DNA of 64,000 nt from CAYTAU01 sp964442075 (GTDB lineage Bacteria > Bacteroidota > Bacteroidia > Bacteroidales > CAYTAU01), in the NCBI GenBank assembly GCA_964442075.1, contig CAYTWH010000001.1:1-64000 (forward strand), read 5' to 3'. Below the pieces are notes generated by a model. That model had not been told where the DNA came from. It saw only the letters and a list, made by a program, of their open reading frames with translations, and made no database searches. The position numbers and the translations under genes were made by a program. This document shows, piece after piece, positions 16,282-25,800 of this stretch (position 1 is the first letter of the stretch; each line of letters begins with the position of its first letter).

Positions 16282-18666
16282 TTATATATTTTGCTTAATT
16301 GCTTTCAAACTAGGCAATTCTTTTCCTTCAATATATTCCAGTAATGCACCACCGGCTGTTGATATATATGAAATTTTATGAGCTAAACTGTATTTATTAA
16401 CAGCAGCAATAGAATCGCCTCCTCCTATTAATGAATATGAACCTTTATCGGTAGCTCTTGCAATTGACATTGCAATTCTTAAAGTTCCATTTGAAAAATA
16501 ACGCATTTCAAATACTCCCATTGGTCCATTCCATAAAATAGTTTGTGAGGTTTCAATAATTTCTGCAAAAATTTCAGCAGATTTTATTCCAATATCAAGT
16601 CCCATCCATCCATCAGGAATTTTATCAATTTCACAATGGCGAATATTTGCATCCTTGTCAAATGCATCAGCAATAATACAATCTGTAGGTAAAAATAGTT
16701 CAACTCCAAGTTGTTTAGAACGTTCAATTATTTTTTTTGCAACTTTAATATAATCTTCTTCTATTAAAGAATTACCTATTTTTCCCCCAAGTGCTTTGAT
16801 AAAAGTAAAAACAATTCCTCCACCAATAATCAATCTATCCACCTTTTCGAGCAATGCATCAATTATTTCTATTTTAGTGGAAATTTTTTCCCCACCAACA
16901 ATAGCTGTAAAAGGCTTTTGAGCACTGTGCAATATCTTGTTAATATTATTTATTTCGCTTTCTACAAGATAACCAAGCATTTTATCGTGTGGGAAAAATC
17001 TTGCAATAGTATAGGTTGATGCATGCGCCCTGTGGGCAGTTCCAAAAGCATTCATTACATAAGCATCACCCAATTCTGCAAGGTTTTTCGCAAAATCCTC
17101 ATCTCCATTTATCTCTCCATTATTAAATCTCAGGTTTTCCAGCATCATAATATCGCCCGGTTTCATTTTGCTTGCTGCTTTTTTTGCATCATCACCAAGG
17201 CAATGTTCCTGAAAAATTATTTTTTTATCAAAAGCATTTTCAAGATAAGGTATAATATGTTTTAACGACATTTCAGGTATTCTTTTTCCCTTTGGTCGCC
17301 CCAAATGTGTCATTATAATTGCAGAACCGCCATCAGCTATAATTTTTCTAATAGTTGGTATAGCCGTAACAATACGAGTATCATCTGCAATTTCACCATT
17401 TTCGTCAAAAGGCACATTAAAATCAACTCTTACAAGTGTTCGCTTGCCATTAAAATCATAGTCGTCAAGCGAATAAGTGCGCTTTATTGCTTTTATACTT
17501 GGTAATGTTTTTCCCTCAATATATTCTAACAAAGCACCACCCGCTGTTGAAATATAACTTATCTTATGTGCCAATCCATATTTATTAATGGAAGCTATAG
17601 AATCTCCCCCTCCTACTAATGAATACGCACCAAAGTCTGTCGCTCTGGCAATTGCAAGTGCTGTACGTAGAGTTCCATTAGAAAAATGATTCATTTCAAA
17701 AACTCCCATCGGACCATTCCATAAAATAGTTGATGATTCTTCAATAACATCAGCAAATCTTTCTGCAGACTTTATTCCAATATCAAGTCCCATCCAACCA
17801 TCAGGTATTTTATCAATTTCACAGTGGTCAATGCTTGCATCATTATCAAATTTATTGGCAATTATGCAGTCAGTTGGAATATATAAATTTGTATTATATC
17901 TCTTTGCTTTTTCAATAATATTTTTGGCAATTTCCACATAGTCATCCTCATATAAAGAATCACCTACCTTTCCTCCCATTGCTTTAACAAATGAAAAAAC
18001 AATTCCTCCTCCAATTAGCAAATTATCTACTTTTTCGAGTAATGCCTCAATTATGTGAATTTTTGTTGACACTTTTGAACCGCCAATTATTGCCGTAAAA
18101 GGTTTTTTTGCTTTCTTTAATACCTTATCAATATTTTTTATTTCATTTTCTACAAGAAAGCCGAACATTTTATCATAAGGAAAAAACTTAGCCATTGTAT
18201 ATGTAGAAGCATGAGCTCTATGAGCTGTACCAAAAGCATTCATAACATAAGCATCACCCAGATCGGAAAGTTGTTTTGCAAACTCTTCATCACCTTCAAT
18301 TTCTTCCTTATGAAACCTTAGATTTTCAAGCATCATTACTTGACCTGCTTTAAGTTTTTCAGCTTTTTGCTTAACTTCTTTCCCTATACAATCGTTTACA
18401 AACAAAACATCTGTTTCAAGCAAATCTGAAACATAAGGAACAATTTGTTTAACAGATAATTTCTCAATTTGCTTGCCTTTTGGGCGACCCAAATGAGTGA
18501 GTATGATAACCGAACCTCCTTCTGTAAGTATATGGCGAATAGTAGGAATAGCTGTAACAATACGAGTATCGTCTGAAATTTTACCATTTTCGTCAAAAGG
18601 CACATTAAAGTCAACTCGTACTATTACTTTTCTTCCAGAAAAGTTATAATTATCCATTAAGTTCAT
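16282..18666 (-). CDS. pgk: Tandem fusion of two phosphoglycerate kinase domains
   Basis: PGK makes ATP from 1,3-bisphosphoglycerate and ADP in glycolysis. This 794-residue protein is twice the usual length. Domain 1 covers about residues 4-395, a four-residue linker follows, and domain 2 covers about 400-791, with no obvious length difference between them. Both keep the substrate and catalytic motifs: VRVDFNVPFDENG, HLGRPKG, ENLRF, GTAHRAHAST, GG(S/E)K(V/I)STK, WNGPMGVFE, GGGDSIA and STAGGALLEYIEG. No stop, frameshift or second start separates them. The domains differ at many positions, so the duplication is not recent. Both halves look catalytically able. No other pgk is in the window. Confidence 0.95.
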   Translation of the reverse strand: MNLMDNYNFSGRKVIVRVDFNVPFDENGKISDDTRIVTAIPTIRHILTEGGSVIILTHLGRPKGKQIEKLSVKQIVPYVSDLLETDVLFVNDCIGKEVKQKAEKLKAGQVMMLENLRFHKEEIEGDEEFAKQLSDLGDAYVMNAFGTAHRAHASTYTMAKFFPYDKMFGFLVENEIKNIDKVLKKAKKPFTAIIGGSKVSTKIHIIEALLEKVDNLLIGGGIVFSFVKAMGGKVGDSLYEDDYVEIAKNIIEKAKRYNTNLYIPTDCIIANKFDNDASIDHCEIDKIPDGWMGLDIGIKSAERFADVIEESSTILWNGPMGVFEMNHFSNGTLRTALAIARATDFGAYSLVGGGDSIASINKYGLAHKISYISTAGGALLEYIEGKTLPSIKAIKRTYSLDDYDFNGKRTLVRVDFNVPFDENGEIADDTRIVTAIPTIRKIIADGGSAIIMTHLGRPKGKRIPEMSLKHIIPYLENAFDKKIIFQEHCLGDDAKKAASKMKPGDIMMLENLRFNNGEINGDEDFAKNLAELGDAYVMNAFGTAHRAHASTYTIARFFPHDKMLGYLVESEINNINKILHSAQKPFTAIVGGEKISTKIEIIDALLEKVDRLIIGGGIVFTFIKALGGKIGNSLIEEDYIKVAKKIIERSKQLGVELFLPTDCIIADAFDKDANIRHCEIDKIPDGWMGLDIGIKSAEIFAEIIETSQTILWNGPMGVFEMRYFSNGTLRIAMSIARATDKGSYSLIGGGDSIAAVNKYSLAHKISYISTAGGALLEYIEGKELPSLKAIKQNI

Positions 18667-18817
18667 AATCTGCTATTTATGTTTTGTATTTTGTCGCCTT
18701 AAAGATAAAAATATATTTTCAAAAATATCCTTAAAAAAGCTTAACAATTATTTATGTATTTAGTATTTTTACTTTCCATTTTTGATAAATTTGCCCAAAT
18801 AAAAAGTTAAAATAATA

Positions 18818-19960
18818 ATGCAATTTAAAGATATTATAGGACAAAGTGAGATTAAAAGTAAACTAATTGATACTGTAAAAGAAAATCGCATTAGTCATGC
18901 ACAGTTATTTTTGGGGACAGAAGGTATTGGAAAACTTGCACTTGCTATAGCTTATGCACAATACATTTGCTGTGAAAATAAAGCAGAAAACGATTCTTGC
19001 GGAATTTGCCCATCTTGCAGTAAATATCAGAAACTTATACATCCCGATCTACATTTTGTTTTTCCTATCACAACTCCTAAATCTGGTAAAAAAATTAGCG
19101 AACAATTTATTACTAAATGGAGAGAAAAAGTTAACGATAATCCTTATTTCAATCTCAACCAGTGGATAGAAATCATTGGTGCAGAGAACAAACAAGGACT
19201 GATTTATACCGATGAAAGCAGAGAGATAATGTATAAGATCAATCTTAAATCTTTCGAATCGGAATATAAGATAATGATAATTTGGATGGCAGAAAAAATG
19301 CACATTTCAATTGCTAATAAAATGCTGCAAATTTTTGAAGAACCACCGGAAAAAACATTATTTATATTAATATCGGAGCAAACCGATGTAATTTTACCTA
19401 CTATTATTTCGCGAACTCAAATAATTAAAATACCAAAAATTGATGATTTGAGTTTAAGGCAATATCTTAAAGAAAAGCACCAAATAGATGATAATGAAAT
19501 AAGCGACATTATCAGGCTTTCGGAAGGTAATATGATAAACGTACTTGAAAACATTAATTCTTCGGGCTTAAACGAAATAAATTTTGATCTGTTTATGAAT
19601 ATGATGCGATTCAGCTTCAGTTTGAAATATGTTGATATAAACAATCTTACAGAAGAATTTAGAACTTTAGGAAGAGAACGCCAAAAGCAATTTTTGAAAT
19701 ATGCTATGCGTATGATAAGAGAATATTATATGTTATCGTCGGGAAATAAAGTATTGAGCAAATTAACTGATACTGAAACAAACAAAGATGAAAAATTTGC
19801 TTCTGTATTTCCAAAATTTATAAATAACTCTAACGTTCAAAAAATTTACGAAGAACTAAATAAAGCTTATTTTCATATAACCCGGAACGGTTATGCTCGC
19901 ATTATCTTTTTTGATATGATGATCAAGATTAATAAGTATATTGCCAAAAAGCCTTCCTAA
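18818..19960 (+). CDS. holB: DNA polymerase III subunit delta'
   Basis: 380 residues, the clamp-loader delta' subunit, which helps load the sliding clamp. N-terminal AAA+ features are FKDIIGQSEIKSKL, SHAQLFLGTEGIGK, a zinc-binding cluster (CENKAENDSC...CPSC) and LQIFEEPP. The P-loop is degenerate (GIGKL, no Thr/Ser after Lys) and the sensor SRC is SRTQ; loss of ATPase features is normal for delta'. A TAAATTTG box at 18786-18793 in the 151-bp divergent gap with pgk could be its -7 element, without a clear -33. Confidence 0.9.
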   Translation: MQFKDIIGQSEIKSKLIDTVKENRISHAQLFLGTEGIGKLALAIAYAQYICCENKAENDSCGICPSCSKYQKLIHPDLHFVFPITTPKSGKKISEQFITKWREKVNDNPYFNLNQWIEIIGAENKQGLIYTDESREIMYKINLKSFESEYKIMIIWMAEKMHISIANKMLQIFEEPPEKTLFILISEQTDVILPTIISRTQIIKIPKIDDLSLRQYLKEKHQIDDNEISDIIRLSEGNMINVLENINSSGLNEINFDLFMNMMRFSFSLKYVDINNLTEEFRTLGRERQKQFLKYAMRMIREYYMLSSGNKVLSKLTDTETNKDEKFASVFPKFINNSNVQKIYEELNKAYFHITRNGYARIIFFDMMIKINKYIAKKPS

Positions 19961-20023
19961 CCTACCTAAAGGGGAATATCCAAAAACAAAACATTATTTT
20001 AAAACAATGAAACAATTATTTTG

Positions 20024-20608
20024 CTATTCTACCTCTTCTATTTTTGTTGCACTAAGAGAATAAAATATTAATGGCTCTCCTTCGTTGTTTTCTATTTGCT
20101 TTTTGTAGCTTTCAATAAGATTTGTTTCATTACTATGATGATCGCATTCGCCATCGGTTTCGTGTGTTCCGTCTGCATGAACTGCTTCTTCTCTGGCTTT
20201 CGATTCTTCTTCTTCCAATATTTCCTGCTCCCAGTTGGCAATATATGCAGAATCTATTACTAATTCCTCAACAATACCTTCTACAAGTATTTTTTTGCTT
20301 TCGTAAAGAGTATCAAAACTTGTTATCTGATCACTTATTACCAGCTTTACAGAAAATTCTGAATTTTCATCCATCATATACATTTTATCTCCGCTATGAC
20401 GGCAAACATGAGTAACTACTCCTTCCATTGTTATAATTTCGCCAACAAGCTGTTCTACATTTTTGTTGAAATCTGCAAATTCAACAACATTAGTTTCTTC
20501 AACAACTTGTGTTGAATCTGTATCATTGCCCTCCGTTGAGTCACACTCGGTATTGCAGCATGAAGACAGCATGAATAAAATTGCTACAGGTAATAATAAC
20601 TTAATCAT
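20024..20608 (-). CDS. Lipoprotein with OB-fold-like domain and acidic/His-rich insert
   Basis: 194 residues with a lipoprotein signal (lipobox LSSC, Cys17), so it is expected to be membrane-anchored. Residues about 45-120 resemble the small OB-fold-like domain of Bacteroidota lipoproteins (VEGVVTHVCRHSGDKMYM, FSVKLVISDQI). Between 130 and 165 is a Glu/His/Asp-rich stretch (HADGTHETDGECDHHSNE) that could bind metal. The Cys and His in the VCRHSG loop may also be a metal site. The function is unknown; it is monocistronic between delta' and the T9SS cargo genes. Confidence 0.75.
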   Translation of the reverse strand: MIKLLLPVAILFMLSSCCNTECDSTEGNDTDSTQVVEETNVVEFADFNKNVEQLVGEIITMEGVVTHVCRHSGDKMYMMDENSEFSVKLVISDQITSFDTLYESKKILVEGIVEELVIDSAYIANWEQEILEEEESKAREEAVHADGTHETDGECDHHSNETNLIESYKKQIENNEGEPLIFYSLSATKIEEVE

Positions 20609-20736
20609 AATCTCATTTTTTAATTAAACATTTAAAATAATTCCCAAAGATAATTATACAATTAGAATAAAAAAACTCGATTTTTATTTCTTCAAATAAA
20701 GGATTAAAAAAAGTCCTCTTTTCTGGGGATTAGGCT

Positions 20737-22314
20737 CTATTCCAATACAACTTTCCCAACAGCAACGCCCTTGTTTGTGGTTACTTTTATAAAGTATATA
20801 CCTTTAGCTTGGTGACTTAGGTCTATTTCTTTTATACCTAAAAGGTTTTCAAAACCTGTTAGGTATTTTCCTGTAAAATCCAAAATTTCAATTCTCTCAA
20901 CATTTTCTGACTGCACACTTATTTTTCCAGTTGTGGGGTTTGGGTAAATTATATATTGCAAAAATGGCTCTTTTATTTCTTCAATAGAATTAGTCATACA
21001 TAATGTATATGTAGTAAAAAGCTTGATAGCTACATCCGGATAAACATTTTCAGCAATCCCGCCAGAAGTTGTTTGAAATATTAAAGAAGTAACTATTGTA
21101 TTTGGTTCATTAATTATTGTATTGGTATTATACTCATTACAACCACTATTTCCCATACTGTCGGTTTTTATTAAATAAAGATCACTTATCCCGGATGAAA
21201 AGCCAAAAGATGCAGAAGTTATTATATATCCTCCATTATCTGACTGTATCGCATGTCCACAATGTTCATTATTATATCCACCATATGTTTTAGTCCATAG
21301 AATATCTCCATTTGAATCAATTTTTATTACATAAGTATCAACATTTCCTGCTCCGAAACTACTTGTTTCTCCACATAATATGTACCCATCATCAGAAGTT
21401 GGTTCAATTGACCATATGCGATCTTCATCATTACCTCCGTATGTTTTAGACCATTGCAAATTACCATTAATATCAGTTTTTATTACATACATATCAATAT
21501 CGCCTGCACCAAAACTATTTGTATTTCCTGAAATTATATAACCATTATCATCAGTAATATTAAGGAAAATATTATAATAATCATGATTATTACCTCCATA
21601 GGAATTTACCCACAAAATATTTCCAACAGAATCAGTTTTCATAAGGAAGAAATCGTTATTTCCAATAAGATCATTACAATAGCCTGCTATTACATAGTTA
21701 TTATTTGCTGTTTGAATAACAGAATATCCCTTTTCAATATTAGGTGTACCATATACCTTTGTCCAAACCATATCTCCTATGTTATTAATCTTTATTAAAT
21801 AGATATCATAATCTCCAAAACCATAACTCCTTGTATATCCAGTAATGATAAATCCACCATCTAATGTTTGTTGAATAGATATAGCACCATCATATTCATT
21901 ACCTCCGTATGCTTTTGCAACAATACCATTACCAATTGAATCCAGTTTTACAATAAAAATATTGTCAGCTATTGGAGCATTAGGTCCAAAACTTCTTGTG
22001 TGTCCAGCTAAAATAATGTTATTATTTGCAGTTATTTTAATGTCAGAAAACCATTCATTTTCTACTCCTCCTATTACCCTCTCCCAAATTATGTTACCTG
22101 CATAATCTGTTTTTATTAAACAAGCGTCAGTAAGTCCAAGTACATCATTCGTTAGAAATGTTATCAAATATCCATTCTGAAAATTAATAATTTTAGAATA
22201 TTCACCTTCATGAGAATTTGGAATATATAAAGTCTTTTGAAACATTAATGTCTGAGAAAATACAATACTATTTAAACTCAGAATTATTAGTAATGGAACA
22301 AATCCATTTTTCAT
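20737..22314 (-). CDS. T9SS-exported beta-propeller-like repeat protein
   Basis: 525 residues with a signal peptide (1-20). Residues about 35-395 hold seven to eight repeats of roughly 50 residues built on YGGNDEDRIWSIEPTSDDGY then TDSxGNxxWxKTYGG, the pattern of predicted beta-propellers common in secreted Bacteroidota proteins. The C-terminus is a T9SS type A sorting domain (IIYPNPTTGKISV ... KGIYFIKVTTNKG). The protein is expected on the surface or in the medium; no enzymatic motif is seen. The last 160 bp are identical to the end of the next gene, a sign of recent sequence exchange. Confidence 0.8.
   Translation of the reverse strand: MKNGFVPLLIILSLNSIVFSQTLMFQKTLYIPNSHEGEYSKIINFQNGYLITFLTNDVLGLTDACLIKTDYAGNIIWERVIGGVENEWFSDIKITANNNIILAGHTRSFGPNAPIADNIFIVKLDSIGNGIVAKAYGGNEYDGAISIQQTLDGGFIITGYTRSYGFGDYDIYLIKINNIGDMVWTKVYGTPNIEKGYSVIQTANNNYVIAGYCNDLIGNNDFFLMKTDSVGNILWVNSYGGNNHDYYNIFLNITDDNGYIISGNTNSFGAGDIDMYVIKTDINGNLQWSKTYGGNDEDRIWSIEPTSDDGYILCGETSSFGAGNVDTYVIKIDSNGDILWTKTYGGYNNEHCGHAIQSDNGGYIITSASFGFSSGISDLYLIKTDSMGNSGCNEYNTNTIINEPNTIVTSLIFQTTSGGIAENVYPDVAIKLFTTYTLCMTNSIEEIKEPFLQYIIYPNPTTGKISVQSENVERIEILDFTGKYLTGFENLLGIKEIDLSHQAKGIYFIKVTTNKGVAVGKVVLE
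20739..20898 (-). repeat. 160-bp segment identical to 22393-22552 (T9SS sorting-domain coding)
   Basis: Base-for-base identical to 22393-22552 (offset 1654). It encodes the final sorting-domain residues of two otherwise unrelated neighbouring genes, and identity stops abruptly upstream of it. Gene conversion or domain shuffling is the simplest reading. Confidence 0.9.
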
Positions 22315-22390
22315 AACTTTTTATAGTTTTCAGATTGAATAAAACCTCTATTTACTTTCCCCTTACAATTTGTGACTTTTAGTCTTGACT

Positions 22391-25300
22391 TCATTCCAAT
22401 ACAACTTTCCCAACAGCAACGCCCTTGTTTGTGGTTACTTTTATAAAGTATATACCTTTAGCTTGGTGACTTAGGTCTATTTCTTTTATACCTAAAAGGT
22501 TTTCAAAACCTGTTAGGTATTTTCCTGTAAAATCCAAAATTTCAATTCTCTCCATATCCTCTGCCTTAACTGTTATTTTTCCTGTAGTAGGATTGGGGAA
22601 TATCTGAACATTACTTAAGTTTATGTTATTAATACCTATCCATAGAATTACTGTAATTTGGATAGTATCACTCGAAACACATCCATAATAATCTGTTGTC
22701 TGTAACCAAACTGTATATGTTCCGGATCCAACGCTTCCATCAAATATATATTGAGGATTTGTACTTCCATCGCTCCACAAATAATCAACATAATTACCTG
22801 AGAATAGTGTTAGTGTTTCATTGCTATAAATTGATGTATCATTTCCAAGATATGTATAAGGAGCAGTTACATCAACAATAGTAGAATCTGTGAATGTGCA
22901 GCCATTAGCTGTTGTAACAGTAACCGAATATATTGCTTGCCCCGAGAATGGTGTATTAATAAATATAGATTGCGTAGTTTCATTTGTACTCCACAAATAA
23001 GTTGTAAAACCGGTATCTGCATCTAATGTTACACTTCCTCCTACACAAGAGGGTGTAATATCATTTAGGTTAAGAGTATTGGGAGTAAAAAACAAGTTAG
23101 TAGTACACGATGTTACGCAACCAATACTATCCGTAACAGTAACATAATAATATCCGGGAAGTGTAAGATTAACTATTCCTGTGGTATTTCCATTACTCCA
23201 TTGATATTGCGAATAGCCTGAAATATCAATAGTTACAGTATCGCCGGAACACTGATCAGGAAAAGTTCCTAAATTAATTACAGGAAGTGGATTAACAAAA
23301 ACTGTAAGTGTATCAGTAGCAGTATTACTTTGTGCATCGGTAATTGTAACATAATAATTTGTAGGTGAATTTATTGGTAGAGGAATTGTTGGATTTTCAT
23401 CTGTAGAGAATACAGCTCCAGTTGAATCTGCCCATTCATAAGTAAAAGGATAAACTCCGCCAACATTAATACTATACAGGGAAATATTTCCATGGTCTGC
23501 ACAAAACACAGTATCCTGAGCAAAAACAAATAGGTTGTTTAAAGGAGTTGTAATAATAGAATCACAACTTAAGCCTGGATTTAGACTCTTCCATAACTGA
23601 ATCTCAAGCATTCTGGTATGAAGATATTTTACACTTAAAATATTATCTCCATCATAAGCAATGGCGTTAACATGTGCAACATCAATACAGATTTCCTGTC
23701 CTGCATCAAGTGTAAATGGACCAACAATACCTACTCCTCTTCTATCACCCGGAGAATTACCTATAAAAGCTTCGTTCCATGCTATTGGTGATTCAGGATT
23801 TCCTGTAAACACATAGTTTACGGGAGTTGTGCCACCATAACCTGTTCCGCCGTCAGTATAAGGAGAACCATCTTTCCAATAACCTGTAAGCACATTAAAA
23901 TATTCCATTGGCGTAACAGGATCACTTGTAACACCTACTCCATTAGTAAAATAAGTAGAAGATGTCATTTTTGAACTCAAAAAAGCAACACCTTGTGCTG
24001 GGATATGAATACCATAATCATTGTCATAATTATCACCATTATAAATATAGTATGCATTGGTCGAAGTATCAACACCAATATAATCATCCCAGGCATCTCC
24101 AATATCAATATCATCATATACTCCCATATATACATTAGAATAATTATATATAGATTTATTTTTAATTTTATATTGCACAAATACTGTATTATATAAAGCC
24201 GAATCTGTAGGTTCATTATAGCCATAAACCAAAGAATGAACTTCTGCCTTCATTTTATTTCGTCCAACAGTTGCTTCGTTTATATCATCATTATAAATAC
24301 AAAGTATTGCCTGATCTCCCATAATTAAAGGATAATCTCCACTATCGGGATCATAAATACTATTTAGATTTGAATCAAGATATTCTGCAATATCAGGCCA
24401 TCCTAAAATTGAAGGAGGAACAATATATCCTGTATCATTCCAATGCTGGATATGATAATCGATAGTTGATTTATTTATTTTCCAAACTCTGTTGTATATG
24501 GAATCATACTCAAAAGCATTGTAATTGTTGCTTATGGGACCAGTTTCCCAATCTGTATCATGATTAAATCTTCCGGCAGCCATATGAAAAAGATTATCCT
24601 CATCCATTCCTCCTATCCAAACAGTAGAAGCAAAATTTGACATTTTTCCTGAACCCGCAGGGACTTCAAAGATATTGATGTTAACAATATTTTCAGATTG
24701 AAATAAAATCCCAGTACTATTTACTAGTGCATTAATATTATTTATCTGTAAAGTATCGTAGATGTTATTTAAAATAATATTATTACCCGAAATAAAATAA
24801 CCATAAGACGCTGTTGCAACTAATATATCATTATCTATAGTATGAACATTATTAATTCCGCTTGGCAAATTTGAATTTGAAGATGAATATATGTCTACAT
24901 TAATTAAATCAAATTTATAAAGCATATTAGAATAAGCTATCCAAATATTTGTGTCTGCGTCAATAGAAATTCCTTTTAATAAACCTGAGGATGGTAGACC
25001 GTTGCTGTCATCATATAAAGAAAAAGTAGTACCGTCAAAAACACAAATCCTAGGTCCTCCTGCATTCATATATATATTATCTTTGGCTTTCAAGATAGAA
25101 ATAATATTAGATGGCAGTCCATCAAGGGTAGTCCAGATAGTAAAACCCGGATTATCGAAACGACAAAGACCTGCACCTGTGCCAATCCAAATAGTTCCGC
25201 TATTATCCATAGTAATTTGCCTAATACTGTTGGTTGGCAATCCTTCAGCAACAGTATAATTTATAAAAGTAAAACCATTAAAAACAGAAATACCATCTGG

Positions 25301-25690
25301 GGTTGCAATCCAGATATTACCAGCAGTATCTTTTTGAATATCATACACATTATTACTTATCAATCCTTCGGCAGTAGTATAGTTTGTAAACGAAAAACCA
25401 TCAAAAACTGATATTCCACTACTGGTACCAATCCAAATTTTCCCGGTATTACTTATTTCAATTGCTTTTATACCGTTTGATATCAAACCATCATTTGTAG
25501 TGTAATTAGTAAAATCAATTCCATCATAATATGACAGACCTTGAAATGTGCCTATCCACAAATTACCGGAAACTCCTTCACTAAAACATTGAGCATTATC
25601 GCCGACAAGACCATCAAGTGTTGAATAATTGGTAAATTGCCCAAAAGATAATAGTGGACATAAAAACAGTAGTAGAATTATTTTTTTCAT
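22391..25690 (-). CDS. T9SS-exported protein with Reg_prop propeller repeats and Ig-like domains
   Basis: 1099 residues with a signal peptide (1-17). Residues about 20-300 contain repeats such as GNIWIATPDGISVFNG (two-component regulator propeller type). These usually form the sensor part of hybrid kinases, but here no kinase follows. Residues about 350-700 resemble a domain found in other secreted Bacteroidota proteins of unknown role. Residues about 720-1020 are Ig/PKD-like repeats (YQWSNGNTTGIVNL, YLWSTNETTQSIFI), followed by a T9SS sorting domain. It probably acts as a surface-binding or adhesin-type protein. Its final 160 bp match the neighbour exactly. Confidence 0.8.
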   Translation of the reverse strand: MKKIILLLFLCPLLSFGQFTNYSTLDGLVGDNAQCFSEGVSGNLWIGTFQGLSYYDGIDFTNYTTNDGLISNGIKAIEISNTGKIWIGTSSGISVFDGFSFTNYTTAEGLISNNVYDIQKDTAGNIWIATPDGISVFNGFTFINYTVAEGLPTNSIRQITMDNSGTIWIGTGAGLCRFDNPGFTIWTTLDGLPSNIISILKAKDNIYMNAGGPRICVFDGTTFSLYDDSNGLPSSGLLKGISIDADTNIWIAYSNMLYKFDLINVDIYSSSNSNLPSGINNVHTIDNDILVATASYGYFISGNNIILNNIYDTLQINNINALVNSTGILFQSENIVNINIFEVPAGSGKMSNFASTVWIGGMDEDNLFHMAAGRFNHDTDWETGPISNNYNAFEYDSIYNRVWKINKSTIDYHIQHWNDTGYIVPPSILGWPDIAEYLDSNLNSIYDPDSGDYPLIMGDQAILCIYNDDINEATVGRNKMKAEVHSLVYGYNEPTDSALYNTVFVQYKIKNKSIYNYSNVYMGVYDDIDIGDAWDDYIGVDTSTNAYYIYNGDNYDNDYGIHIPAQGVAFLSSKMTSSTYFTNGVGVTSDPVTPMEYFNVLTGYWKDGSPYTDGGTGYGGTTPVNYVFTGNPESPIAWNEAFIGNSPGDRRGVGIVGPFTLDAGQEICIDVAHVNAIAYDGDNILSVKYLHTRMLEIQLWKSLNPGLSCDSIITTPLNNLFVFAQDTVFCADHGNISLYSINVGGVYPFTYEWADSTGAVFSTDENPTIPLPINSPTNYYVTITDAQSNTATDTLTVFVNPLPVINLGTFPDQCSGDTVTIDISGYSQYQWSNGNTTGIVNLTLPGYYYVTVTDSIGCVTSCTTNLFFTPNTLNLNDITPSCVGGSVTLDADTGFTTYLWSTNETTQSIFINTPFSGQAIYSVTVTTANGCTFTDSTIVDVTAPYTYLGNDTSIYSNETLTLFSGNYVDYLWSDGSTNPQYIFDGSVGSGTYTVWLQTTDYYGCVSSDTIQITVILWIGINNINLSNVQIFPNPTTGKITVKAEDMERIEILDFTGKYLTGFENLLGIKEIDLSHQAKGIYFIKVTTNKGVAVGKVVLE
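22393..22552 (-). repeat. Second copy of the 160-bp identical sorting-domain segment
   Basis: Pairs with 20739-20898. Both copies are on the same strand, 1654 bp apart, in frame at the 3' ends of adjacent genes. Confidence 0.9.
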
Positions 25691-25800
25691 GATATTAGGA
25701 TTATGGGGTTTTTACAAATATATGTATAAAACATCAAAAAGTCAAGAAAAAGCCCACCTTTTATTCCTTCTGTAATTTGGGTTAAGTATAAATATGGGTT

